DNA of 64,000 nt. It comes from Bacteroidota bacterium (GTDB taxonomy: Bacteria; Bacteroidota; Bacteroidia; NS11-12g; UBA9320). The stretch covers positions 62,001-126,000 of the forward strand of contig JABWCE010000002.1 of the NCBI GenBank assembly GCA_013359235.1, written 5' to 3'. The notes beneath the pieces are model-generated. The model made no database searches. It worked only from the letters and a program-made list of their open reading frames with translations, and was not told the origin of the DNA. Position numbers and translations under genes: made by a program. This document shows, in pieces, positions 7,807 through 17,900 of the stretch; position 1 is the first letter of the stretch, and each line of letters begins with the position of its first letter.

Positions 7807-9924
7807 TTAAAAATACTTATAACGTTCGTCTTTTATTTTTGCATTTTTTCTGAGTGCATCCATTACACCTGCATCGGCTTCCATTTTCAATTGTTCATTT
7901 CCTGCTTTTTGCAAATCAGTCCATTTTGCTGGGCGTTGAGGCTTATTTATGTTTGTAAGCCAAAGGATATAAATGCCGTTTTCGCCTCTTATAATTGGTG
8001 AAAACTTATTTTTTTCAATTCCGAACAAAGTACCTAAAACTTTTAGGTCGTAGCCAACACCTGCAATATTATCATTGCCGAATAACTGCTCGGGAATTAG
8101 CATTTGAATTGAGCCAACATTTGTTGCCAATTGATCCATAGTTTTTGATTTTTCAAGTGCTTTTTTAAATTTCTTTTCAATTCGTTCGGCTTTTTTGCGG
8201 TTTCTAACGGCAAGTTCAAGTGCCGGTCTTACATCTTCAATTTTTGGCACTCCTTCTTCTTTTACTTTTGAACATTTTAAAACCATAAAACTCGATGTAA
8301 AACTCATCATATCTGAAAGAGTTCCTTCTTTTGTTTCTTTGTCATATAACCATCTGATAACCTGTTTTGGTTCTGTAATACCCGAAACGGTAATGTCGTT
8401 TTCTTTTATTCCGAAAGCAACGCGTTTGCTCAATCCTTTTGATTCGGCAACTTGTCCAAAGTCCTTAGCATTTCTAACGGCAGTTAAAAAATCGTTGGCT
8501 TTTTCTGATGCATTTTTTATCGTATTTCTTCCCGAAGTAATACTTTGGCTCAAAATTGCAACTTTTATTAGTTTTGTGTATTTTGGTGAAGTTACTTTAC
8601 CAATATGAATGCCACTCTCGTCAACTACTACAAACAACTGACCTTCGGGAGCTCTTAAAGCAGCATCGTAAAACTTTTTGCTAATTGAAGTACCTATTGG
8701 AGTTATGTAACCTAAATCTCCTTGCACTTGTCCGCTTCCATCGGCATTGGTAAGTGTTGCATTATCAAAAGTAGTTTTTCCTGTTTTAATATCATTCAAA
8801 ATCTGGTTAATTCTGTTTTGAGCATTTAGCGAATCAACAGAAGTTCTTCCGTTAAGTGGTACAATTATGTGACTTGCCTTGAAAGTGGCAAATGAATCTT
8901 TTTTAATGCCTGAAATTTTATAAATTGAATATTTTCCTTCATTGTATATCGGTCCGAGCATTTGCCCGCTATCTAAAGCAAAAAGTTGTAATTCTATTGA
9001 TTTGTCAAACGAACCTATGCGTTTGTAGCTTCCATCCCATAGGTTTTCGCTATTCATAATATTTACAAAAATTGAATCGTGTTTGGCAAGTTTTAATTTT
9101 TCAAAATTTTCGTATGCCCAAGTTTTTGTTACCGCAGAGTCTTCTGAAGTTGGCAAAATGCTGAACGACACATATTCAATATCTCTTGATGCTTCTTGTT
9201 TGTATTTCTCTTTGTTTTTATTGAGTTCTTGCTTTAGTTCATCATCAGTAATTTTTATACTTGCATCGGGTATTGTTGCGTATTGAATGCCCACAAAACT
9301 TCCGGTAGCTTTGTCATTATTGTCAGCAAATTGGTTTTTTACTTCAATCTTTGTTGTATATGTTGCACCTTTAACTAATGCAGCGTATTTTTTACCGAGA
9401 GTGTTTTGTATTAAGCTTTCTTCAAAAAGCAGCCATTGTTGGTTTTTGTTCTCATCGGCAGCAATATCTTCTTGCAAAAATTTAATAAGACGGTTTTTAT
9501 CAAATTGCCCACCCTGAGGTGTAAATGCTTTAATAATCTGTTCGTCGGGGTGGTCGCCAATGGTCATATCTGCTAATTCATCGCCCGAAACTTGAATTCC
9601 GAGTTTTTCGTATTCAATCTTAAAAATTTTTTCTTGAAGAAATGAATTCCAAGCCTGCTCTGAATATTGTGATTTTACATTTTCATCAATTTTTACATCG
9701 GGATTGTTTTGTGCAAGTTGGTCGAGCATTTTGTTTAAACGAAGATTAAACTCTTCATAACTAATTTTCTCACCACGTATTTCGCCAACAGAAAGTGTAT
9801 TATTTCCGAAAATTCCTCCACCATCAGTTTTTATAAGGTCAGAAATTACAAATAATAAAAGCGAACCAAGTATTAACAGGAACAAACATCCTGTTTTTTG
9901 TTGTATTTTTTGGATAATAGCCAT
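7807..9924 (-). CDS. Membrane-anchored peptidylprolyl isomerase, PpiD/SurA-like (parvulin type)
   Basis: 705 residues. An N-terminal membrane anchor at about residues 12-30 (GCLFLLILGSLLLFVISDL) is followed by a SurA_N-like chaperone region (residues 45-260) and a parvulin domain starting KASHIIVPL at about 348 and ending near HIGKVTSPKY. A long C-terminal part repeats chaperone-like helices. This is the Bacteroidota PpiD arrangement: an inner-membrane periplasmic foldase that helps outer membrane proteins leave the Sec channel. It is the first gene of the unit that also holds the hydrolase and yebC genes. Confidence 0.9.
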   Translation of the reverse strand: MAIIQKIQQKTGCLFLLILGSLLLFVISDLIKTDGGGIFGNNTLSVGEIRGEKISYEEFNLRLNKMLDQLAQNNPDVKIDENVKSQYSEQAWNSFLQEKIFKIEYEKLGIQVSGDELADMTIGDHPDEQIIKAFTPQGGQFDKNRLIKFLQEDIAADENKNQQWLLFEESLIQNTLGKKYAALVKGATYTTKIEVKNQFADNNDKATGSFVGIQYATIPDASIKITDDELKQELNKNKEKYKQEASRDIEYVSFSILPTSEDSAVTKTWAYENFEKLKLAKHDSIFVNIMNSENLWDGSYKRIGSFDKSIELQLFALDSGQMLGPIYNEGKYSIYKISGIKKDSFATFKASHIIVPLNGRTSVDSLNAQNRINQILNDIKTGKTTFDNATLTNADGSGQVQGDLGYITPIGTSISKKFYDAALRAPEGQLFVVVDESGIHIGKVTSPKYTKLIKVAILSQSITSGRNTIKNASEKANDFLTAVRNAKDFGQVAESKGLSKRVAFGIKENDITVSGITEPKQVIRWLYDKETKEGTLSDMMSFTSSFMVLKCSKVKEEGVPKIEDVRPALELAVRNRKKAERIEKKFKKALEKSKTMDQLATNVGSIQMLIPEQLFGNDNIAGVGYDLKVLGTLFGIEKNKFSPIIRGENGIYILWLTNINKPQRPAKWTDLQKAGNEQLKMEADAGVMDALRKNAKIKDERYKYF

Positions 9925-10221
9925 CTTAAAAAATTAAAGGCTGCAAATTAATACGTTTTAAACCAAAAAATCAAAAGAATTTAGGTATAGTTTGGAGTTT
10001 AAATTTATTTTACTTTTAAAGTTTGGCAAATACCTTAAAAACACAAGCATAATTCAATACTATTTAGGAACATGATAGGTTTGAGACTTTATTAACCAAA
10101 TTATTTAGTTTTAAAAACGATGTAAATTTTTCTATTGGACTAAGTAGTGATATAGCCATTAATATTTTAAGAATTTTTTATAAAAAAAATTTTATTCATT
10201 TTTAGAGAAAATTTCAGATAA
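9925..10221. other. Intergenic gap without a recognisable feature
   Basis: 297 bp of AT-rich DNA between two minus-strand genes. I find no open frame of credible length, no strong hairpin and no RNA gene. The upstream region of the PPIase gene has a near match to TAnnTTTG (TTAATTTG on the minus strand at about 9938-9945). Confidence 0.4.
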
Positions 10222-11082
10222 TTATCTTTCAAGTGTATGCTCAATTTCGTTTTCATATACCCATTTTAATTGTATCAATTGTTTGTTTTTTGTAATTTTT
10301 ATTACTTCACAATGTATCGTTTCGCCATTATTTAATTTTGATAGAGCCAGTTTAATAATGTTTTTACTATTTGGATAATATTCCTTTGTTATTGGTATTG
10401 TTCCTAAATGATTGCCATTAACTAAGAAAGTAATTTGATTATTGAAATTTTTATTGATTTGTACTTTCACCACTTTACCTATTATCGCTTCGCTAATGAT
10501 TTTATTTTCGCTTTTAAAAATAGCTAAATTCTTTGAAGTCTCTCCAGTGTAAATTACCGTTAAAGTGTCACCACAATTAAGCTCAGAAAATTCAGCCTTA
10601 TCAATCTTGGTCTTGTGAATTAAATGTACGAAAGAGCCGCATTGCCATTTAAAATTATATCCAAGTTCTATAAATAAGCCATATCTTGATTTTTTTATTA
10701 TAACTCCAACATAATTTGAATCCTTTTTTAAAATAAATTTTTTAAACTGAGGAACATCTCCATTAACCATAATTGAAAAAGGCTCTTTTTCAAATTTATA
10801 CACCTTGCAGAAAAATGTTTTGTCAAGCAAGTATTTGAAAACATATTCCCAAGATTTCAAATCATTGTATTGCCATGGCATGTGATAAAAGGATATGAAA
10901 CCAAATAAGCCGTTAATTTTTATTAAAAAGCCTTTTTCTTTAATTTGATAGATTCTAAAAGGTATATTTCTATTGTCAGAAATTTTTTGTTCTAAATCGT
11001 CAATCAAGTATTTTAGCCAATCTTTATCATTGTCTTTATCAAAAATTACTTTTATATTTTGAACTATTTTTTTTCCAATCAT
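10222..11082 (-). CDS. Hypothetical protein with OB/S1-like repeats
   Basis: 286 residues, no signal peptide. I do not recognise the family. The middle segment (about residues 120-180: NYVGVIIKKSRYGLFIELG, then GSFVHLIHKTKI, then GDTLTVIYTG) looks like a divergent S1/OB nucleic-acid-binding domain (VxGxVxxxxxxGxFVxL ... GLVHxS ... GdxVxVKV). The segments before and after may be two more copies: KGFLIKINGLFGFISFYHMP near residue 50, and IGKVVKVQINKN at about 203 through GETIHCEVIKI at about 255. A cytoplasmic RNA-binding role is a guess from this pattern. It stands alone on the minus strand with long AT-rich gaps on both sides. Confidence 0.6.
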   Translation of the reverse strand: MIGKKIVQNIKVIFDKDNDKDWLKYLIDDLEQKISDNRNIPFRIYQIKEKGFLIKINGLFGFISFYHMPWQYNDLKSWEYVFKYLLDKTFFCKVYKFEKEPFSIMVNGDVPQFKKFILKKDSNYVGVIIKKSRYGLFIELGYNFKWQCGSFVHLIHKTKIDKAEFSELNCGDTLTVIYTGETSKNLAIFKSENKIISEAIIGKVVKVQINKNFNNQITFLVNGNHLGTIPITKEYYPNSKNIIKLALSKLNNGETIHCEVIKITKNKQLIQLKWVYENEIEHTLER

Positions 11083-11355
11083 TTTTTATTTTCAATTACG
11101 TTTCTTATGTCTGATGTTTGTTCTTTCGGCAAATTGTTTATAGTATTAAATGAATAATTTTGAATTGAATTTACAAATGTATTTTGTTCTTATAATAAAA
11201 CTATTGAAATATCACACTTTTTGTCTATTTTTTACACTTTTTTGTGTAAACCTGTTTTAGGAATAAATTGTAAAAACCTTATTTTATTAAAACTATAAAT
11301 AAAAATTTAAAAAAATTTTTGAGTTTCAGCATTTATTTTATAAAATTGCCTTGCA

Positions 11356-12870
11356 TTGAAATCGTCTATTTTAAACTCTTTTTTGTCGTGGTATTTCAAA
11401 AACCGCTTGTCACAGGTAGAGTATTCGCTACTTAACCCCGCACAAATGCAATACGATATTTTCAATGAACTTATATTTAAAGGCAGCAGAACAGAATTTG
11501 GAAAAATTCACAATTTCTATGAAATTCATTCAGTTGAAGATTATCAGAAAAATGTACCATTACAAGATTATGAATCATTAAAACCGTTCATAAAAAGAAT
11601 GTTAAATGGTGAGCAACATTTGCTTTGGCCCTCAGAAATTACATGGTTTGCCAAATCATCAGGCACTACTTCAGACAAAAGCAAATATATTCCGGTAAGT
11701 TTTGAAGCCCTTGAAGATTGCCAGTTTAAAGGAGGTAGAGATGCATTGACCTTTTACTGTTCAAGCAACCCAAATACAAAAGTATTTCAGGGAAAAGGAT
11801 TGATGATAGGTGGTAGCCATGAAATTAACCCATTGTCAGAAAATATGTATTGCGGAGATTTGAGTGCAGTGATAATGAACAATCTTCCATTTTGGGTAAA
11901 TATTTTGAGTACACCCAAACCCGAAATTGCTCTTATGGCAAATTGGGAAGAAAAGCTTGAAAAAATTGCCCGAGCTACAATCAACGAAGATGTTACAAGC
12001 ATTTCGGGAGTTCCTACTTGGACATTACTGCTATTTAAACGATTGCTCGAAATTACAGGAAAAAATACAATGCTTGATATTTGGCCCAATCTTGAATTGT
12101 ACATACACGGAGGAGTAAATTTTGCACCGTATCGCGAACAATTCAAGTCATACATACCTTCGCCCAATATGCATTATCTCGAAACATACAATGCTTCTGA
12201 AGGTTTTTTTGGAATACAAGAAACACCCGGTAATGAAGGTATGTTACTTATGGTTGATTATGGAATTTTATATGAATTTATTCCATTGAACGAACTTAAA
12301 AATGAAAACCCCAAAGCTCTTTTGCTTGACGAAGTTGAAACAGATGTAAATTACGCCCTTGTTATATCAACAAACGCAGGTCTTTGGAGATATTTGATTG
12401 GCGATACAATTAAATTTTTAAGTACTAATCCCTATAAATTTGTAATTACAGGACGAACAAAATTGTATATTAATACATTTGGCGAAGAACTTATGATTGA
12501 AAATGCCGAAGCAGCAATAACTATGGCTTGTGCCGAAACTAACTCGGTAATTAGAGAATTTACTGCAGGTCCGGTATTTTTAAAAGAAAATGAACCCGGT
12601 GGACATGAATGGTTGATTGAATTTGAAAAACATCCCGAAAACATAGATTTATTTGCTTTTAAACTTGATAATCATCTGAAAAGCCTAAACTCTGACTACG
12701 AAGCCAAACGCACCGGAAACATGGCTATTTCATTTCCGCGAATAAGAACCTGTAAACAAGGTGTGTTTTACAATTGGCTTAAAGAAAAAGGTAAACTTGG
12801 CGGGCAAAACAAAGTGCCTCGGCTAAGTAATGACCGTAAAATAATAGAAGAAATCTATCAATTTTTATAA
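11356..12870 (+). CDS. GH3-family (auxin-responsive promoter-like) acyl-adenylating protein
   Basis: 504 residues, the usual length of bacterial GH3 proteins. The ANL-type core is visible: the ATP-binding loop AKSSGTTSDKSKYIPVS at about residues 97-113, then YNASEGFFGIQ near 278, and the hinge region FVITGRTKLYINTFGEEL at about 361-378. Plant members join amino acids to jasmonate or auxin; the bacterial substrate is unknown. The start is TTG at 11356; the next ATG would remove 30 conserved residues. A near -7 box (TAAAATTG, 11341-11348) lies just 7 nt upstream. The rhodanese-thioredoxin gene begins 16 bp after the stop, so these are probably co-transcribed. Confidence 0.88.
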   Translation: MKSSILNSFLSWYFKNRLSQVEYSLLNPAQMQYDIFNELIFKGSRTEFGKIHNFYEIHSVEDYQKNVPLQDYESLKPFIKRMLNGEQHLLWPSEITWFAKSSGTTSDKSKYIPVSFEALEDCQFKGGRDALTFYCSSNPNTKVFQGKGLMIGGSHEINPLSENMYCGDLSAVIMNNLPFWVNILSTPKPEIALMANWEEKLEKIARATINEDVTSISGVPTWTLLLFKRLLEITGKNTMLDIWPNLELYIHGGVNFAPYREQFKSYIPSPNMHYLETYNASEGFFGIQETPGNEGMLLMVDYGILYEFIPLNELKNENPKALLLDEVETDVNYALVISTNAGLWRYLIGDTIKFLSTNPYKFVITGRTKLYINTFGEELMIENAEAAITMACAETNSVIREFTAGPVFLKENEPGGHEWLIEFEKHPENIDLFAFKLDNHLKSLNSDYEAKRTGNMAISFPRIRTCKQGVFYNWLKEKGKLGGQNKVPRLSNDRKIIEEIYQFL

Positions 12871-12886
12871 AATCAAACATCAAACA

Positions 12887-13606
12887 ATGAAAAATATTTT
12901 ATTAGTAATTAGTATAGCAATACTATCAGTGTGCAATGGCTGCAATACAAGTAAAAATGAAATTTTAGGCTCAAAAGAATTTTCTGAAATTATAAAACAA
13001 AAAGAAATTCAGCTTATTGATATAAGAACTCCCGAAGAATTTAGTACCGGCTATATTGAAGGAGCAAGCAACATTGATTTTTATGACCCTGCATTTTTTG
13101 AAAAAATGACTAAACTTGATAAAAAAAGACCTTTGGCTATATACTGCAAATCAGAAGGTAGAACAAAAGAAGCTCTTAAAATGCTTGCTGATGCAGGATT
13201 TGAAAAAATTTATATGTTAAAAGGAGGTTTACTTTCGTGGGAACATGACGGATATAAACTTGTTACCCCCAAGCCTGTTGAACCATCAACAAAATCAATA
13301 TCAAAAGCCGAGTACGATAAACTTATTAATTCTGCAAAAATTGTGATAGTTGATTTTAATGCCACTTGGTGCAAACCATGCCTTATGCTTAAACCAATTC
13401 TCGATAAAATAAGCACAAATTATGCAAATAAAAATGTAAAAATTTTAGCAGTAGATGTTGACGAAAGCAAAGCACTTTCAAACGAACTCGAAGTAAATGA
13501 AATTCCTTTACTACTTTTTTATAAAGATGGCAAACTTATGGAACAAATGATAGGTTTCAATCCTGAAGAAACAATAGTTCAGGCTATTGAAAAATATTTA
13601 AAATAA
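12887..13606 (+). CDS. Rhodanese-thioredoxin fusion lipoprotein
   Basis: 239 residues. The leader ends with cysteines at 16 and 19 (SVCNGC), giving a likely lipidation site. A rhodanese domain (about 28-125) contains IDIRTPEEFSTGYIEGA and the active-site loop IYCKSEGRT with persulfide Cys87. A thioredoxin domain (about 138-239) contains ATWCKPC (Cys162, Cys165) and the cis-Pro loop NEIPLLLFY. Sulfur transfer and thiol exchange thus sit in one exported polypeptide, probably in the periplasm. The class V aminotransferase gene begins 4 bp downstream, which suggests a sulfur or thiol-related pathway. Confidence 0.9.
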   Translation: MKNILLVISIAILSVCNGCNTSKNEILGSKEFSEIIKQKEIQLIDIRTPEEFSTGYIEGASNIDFYDPAFFEKMTKLDKKRPLAIYCKSEGRTKEALKMLADAGFEKIYMLKGGLLSWEHDGYKLVTPKPVEPSTKSISKAEYDKLINSAKIVIVDFNATWCKPCLMLKPILDKISTNYANKNVKILAVDVDESKALSNELEVNEIPLLLFYKDGKLMEQMIGFNPEETIVQAIEKYLK

Positions 13607-13610
13607 AACT

Positions 13611-14876
13611 ATGAAACGTTCACAGTTTATTAGACAATCATTACTTGCATATCCTGCTTTTTTGTCTTTGAAAGGTATTTCTCAAATTCCTCATCAAACA
13701 ACATCGGAAAATATCGAGAAAAACGAAGACTATTGGAAAATGCTTAGAATGCAATTTCCTCATCCATCATCATTGATTTATTTTAATAACGGTACTATGG
13801 GCATATCGCCATATCAGGTAATTGATGCAGTATATAACAAATCTGTTGTTATAAACAGCAAAGGGCAATATGGCGGCGGAGATCATGAGGCAATTGAAGC
13901 TCTTGCAAATTTTACCGGTGCCGATAAAGACGAAATTGCATTTACACACAATGTAACAGAAGGAAATAACATAATTGCCCAAGGATTGCCGCTTAAAAAA
14001 GGCGATGAAGTGATTTTAACGAGTCACGAACATGTAGGTGGGGCTTTGCCTTGGCTAAACAGAGCCAAACACGATGGAATTGTTATTAAAGTTATAAATT
14101 TGGGAAATACAGCAGCCGAAACACTTGAAAACATTGAAAAATTAATAACAAAAAAAACAAAAGCTATCGCTGTTCCTCATATTCCGTGTACAATTGGACA
14201 GGTTTTGCCCGTAAAACAAATTTCAAAACTTGCAAGTTCAAAAGGTATATTTTCTTTTTTTGATGGAGCACACGGTGCCGGAATGTTAAATCTCGATTTA
14301 CATGATTTAGGTTGTGATTTTTATTCATCTTGTTGCCACAAATGGATGCTTGGACCAAAAGGTACCGGTTTTCTTTATGTAAAAAAAGAAAAACTTGAAG
14401 TGCTAAAACCCATAATGGTAGGTGCATATAGCGATTCGGGATGGGATATGCTTAGCAATCCACCTTCAATGAAAAGTTACAGTAATTCAGCACATCGTTT
14501 TTGCTACGGCACACAAAGTGCCGAGCTATATGAAGGAATACAGGCAGCTATTAAGTTTCATGAAACAATTGGCAAACAAAATATCGAAAAACGAATAAAA
14601 TATCTTACAAATTATTTCAGAGAAAGTTTAAAAAAAATTTCGAACAGCAATATTGAAATTGTTACTCCCGAAGAAGAAGAATCAAGAGCAGGTGTTACAG
14701 CATTCAGATTAAAAAATTTGACAATGCAAAAGTTTCAGGAAACAGCTACAAAAGAAAATATTATAATTCGCGTAGTTCCCGAAAACAACGTAAATGTAAT
14801 AAGAATAAGCACTCACATATACAACCAGATACATGAAATAGACAAACTTACTGACCTGATAAGCAAAAATCTTTAA
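13611..14876 (+). CDS. Class V PLP-dependent aminotransferase / cysteine desulfurase-like protein, probably exported
   Basis: 421 residues. The PLP fold is clear: YFNNGTMGISP near 54, then TGADKDEIAFTHNVTEGNN, VPHIPCTIGQVLPV, FFDGAHGAGMLNLDL (the Asp that holds the pyridine nitrogen) and SCCHKWMLGPKGTGFLYV (the Lys that forms the Schiff base). The N-terminus MKRSQFIRQSLLAYPAFLSL resembles the leaders of exported Bacteroidota enzymes of the form MKRRxFI and could be a degenerate Tat signal. The best match is the isopenicillin N epimerase-like/NifS-like group. Reaction unknown; it lies directly after the rhodanese-thioredoxin gene. Confidence 0.88.
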   Translation: MKRSQFIRQSLLAYPAFLSLKGISQIPHQTTSENIEKNEDYWKMLRMQFPHPSSLIYFNNGTMGISPYQVIDAVYNKSVVINSKGQYGGGDHEAIEALANFTGADKDEIAFTHNVTEGNNIIAQGLPLKKGDEVILTSHEHVGGALPWLNRAKHDGIVIKVINLGNTAAETLENIEKLITKKTKAIAVPHIPCTIGQVLPVKQISKLASSKGIFSFFDGAHGAGMLNLDLHDLGCDFYSSCCHKWMLGPKGTGFLYVKKEKLEVLKPIMVGAYSDSGWDMLSNPPSMKSYSNSAHRFCYGTQSAELYEGIQAAIKFHETIGKQNIEKRIKYLTNYFRESLKKISNSNIEIVTPEEEESRAGVTAFRLKNLTMQKFQETATKENIIIRVVPENNVNVIRISTHIYNQIHEIDKLTDLISKNL

Positions 14877-14914
14877 TATTTTATCACAATTATCAAAGAA
14901 AATCGTTTTCTAAT

Positions 14915-14922
14915 TACCTTCG
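14915..14922 (+). promoter_or_regulatory. Probable -7 box (TACCTTCG)
   Basis: One mismatch from TAnnTTTG, 19 nt before the ATG of the DUF3857/transglutaminase gene. Confidence 0.35.
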
Positions 14923-14941
14923 CAAATTCTTTAAAAAAATA

Positions 14942-17900
14942 ATGAATTTCATAAAAAAAATTATTACACTAATTTTATTGCTTCAATTAGCTGAATCACA
15001 AGCACAATCGGGCTATGACAAAATAAAATTTAACGATTTTATTGGTGCCAGAAACATTTTTCTGCAAACTCTCCAAAATGATTCCTTAAACTACGAAGCC
15101 CTTACTGGAATGATTATAATTTCAGAAATTACACAAGATTATATTTCGTTCGAAAAAAATATAAATGTATTGCTCAGAAACTATAACGATCCATATATAT
15201 TTTCGCTATTCAATTTTTTGTATAATGGAGATTTTAAAGCAATAGAAAAGAAAAATTTTCCTGACTGGATAACAGTAAAATACAAAATAAGCGAAGTAAT
15301 AAGCTGGGGTGATAAAAACCGTGATAGACAAAAACAATGGGAAAAATATGGCGAAATAATTCCAAAAGCAAATTGGGCAATGATTGGTCCGTTTAAGAAC
15401 ATATACGGAAGTGCATTTATTGAACAACATCCTATAGAAACAGAAAAATTTGATTTGAATAAAGCATATAAAAATGATTACGCAATAGAACTTAAATGGG
15501 CAACACCAAAAAATACCGCAGCATCAGGAAGAATAATTTTTACTCAGCATTTACCAAATATGGGGTACAGCAACGACGGGGTGTATTATGCAAATACCTT
15601 TATAAAAACAGAAAACGACAAAAAAGTAAAAATTAAAATAGGCAGAACATCACCTCTTAAAATCTGGATAAATGATAAATTGGTGTTTCAAAACAATCAT
15701 TCGGTGCCTTTTACCTATGATATTGAAGAAATAGAAGCTGATATGAAAAAGGGTTATAACAGAATTTTAATAAAAAATGCTACCCAACGCAATCAGGACG
15801 AAACGAGCGGTTCGCTATATTTTTGGGACGGAAACAGCTACGAACATGATATGCTTGCAATAAGATTTTGCGATGAAAATGGCAAACCATTGAAAAACCT
15901 AATTTCAGATTATACAGCCGAAAACTACAATAAAGATGTAGAGTCAACCGTAAAATCAAATAGCTTGGTAGATTACTTTAAACGTATAACCGAAAATTCA
16001 GCAGGTAATGTTTGGAATGAATACTGCCTGTTAAAATCATTTTTGAACGAAAATTATATAAAACAAGGCGAAGAGTATTTTTATAACAAATACGCACTAA
16101 ACAAAAACATGATATTTTATGGTTATCTTTATGCTAAAATGTGCCAATTTAATAATAAATCAGAAAAAGTATATGAAGTACTTTCGAAAGCTGACGAAGA
16201 AAAAACCCCTATTTTTGGGATTTTGTTTGACAAACTTCAGGAAATAAATATTGATATTGAACCAGAAAAATATTACATTGCTCTACAAAAGCTTTCAAAA
16301 ATTTCACCTTCAAATCTTTCAGTAATAAACAACTACATAAACTACTATAACAAGATTGGCAAACAAACCGAAAAAGACACCTTTATTTACCAAACTATAA
16401 GAAAATACAGTAAGTATAAAGAAACACTCGAACCAAAACTTAGCAATTACAATGAAAAACGCGACAGATACGGAATTACCGAACAATTAAAAGAGCAGAA
16501 AAAATCCATCAAAGCATTAAAAACAGGTTCGGCTGATAATGATTTTGACAATGCGATAACATATTATAAAGACAAAAAAAAGAAAAACAAAGTATTCGAA
16601 TTGTATCGTGATAAAATTTATTTTTCGCCACATATTACCGAAAATTACAACGATTTTGCCGAATACCTTAAAGAAAATGAAAAATACGAAGAAGCAAAAC
16701 AAATGCTATCAACAAGTATTGAAATAAATCCATATCAAACAAAAGTGTACACTCTGCTGGGAGATATAGCCAAAATAGAAGGTAAAACTGATATGGCAGT
16801 TTTATATTACCAAAAAGGAGCAAATTTGGGTTCAGAATATTCATTTTTCGGCTATTCAAACGAATCAAAAGAAAAGCTGGAACAAATAGTTGGTTCGCCA
16901 AACTATAAAAAACTTTTTAAAACCCCTGCATTTGATGAAACCCTTCAAAACCCCGGTTGGTATAGCCTTGCAGACAACGAAGATGCAATAGTATTGCAAT
17001 ACACAAAAAACTGCGTTTACGATACCACAAATTCAATTACAATGTATCAAACCTTTATGGTAAAAATCCTTAAAGAATCCGGAATTGAGAAATATAACGA
17101 ATTTGATATGAGTTTTTTAGGAGATATAACAAGTGCAAAGATTATATCTGAAGATGGAACTATTTCAAACCCGGAGCGTTCGGGAAGTTACATAGTAATT
17201 AAAAATCTTAAACCAGGTGATTTGATTGAGGTTGAAGGACAAGCAAAAACAGATGCAGGAACAATTTTCGGTAAGGAATTCTATCACCAACACTTCATAT
17301 TTTTTCCAAGTCCGGTATTTTATTCCGAATTCGAGTTTGTAGTACCTAAATTTAAAAAATTAGTTTATAAAAGCCATAAAATTCCAGGTAACCCTGAAAT
17401 ATTTGTTGACAGCCAACAAAACCAACACTACAAATGGATAAACAAAAATCTCGAAAAAATTACCGAAGAAGTTGCAATGCCTGACTATTGGGATTTGTAC
17501 AGAAGTATATCGGTAAGCACTATTCAAAACTGGGAACCAGTAAACGATTGGTATTACCAAACTACATATCAAAAAAATGATTTGACCTACGAAGTAAAAC
17601 TCATTTTAGATACTTTGATAAACAACAAAATGAGCGATTCGATTAAAATTCAAAAAATTTACAATTTTATAACATCAAAAATTCGGTACAGCTATGTTGC
17701 TTTTTTAAACAGCCGTTTTGTACCCAAATGGCCCGGCAATACTGTTTCGGCAGGAATTGGCGATTGCAAAGATGTAGCAACCCTTATGATTACAATGCTT
17801 AGGTCTCAGGGTATTGAAGCATATTACACTTTGGTAAAAACCAATCAATACAACCATTTAGAAACAATACCATCAATGTCATTTGACCATGTAATTGTGT

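Noticed and set aside
8195-8608. 137-codon plus-strand frame
   Set aside because: Antisense to the conserved PPIase gene; no homology-like motif.
11787-12167. 126-codon minus-strand frame
   Set aside because: Antisense to the conserved GH3 gene.
16517-16901. Overlapping hydrophobic minus-strand frames
   Set aside because: Shadow frames of the TPR/transglutaminase gene; the hydrophobicity reflects antisense of Lys-rich codons.
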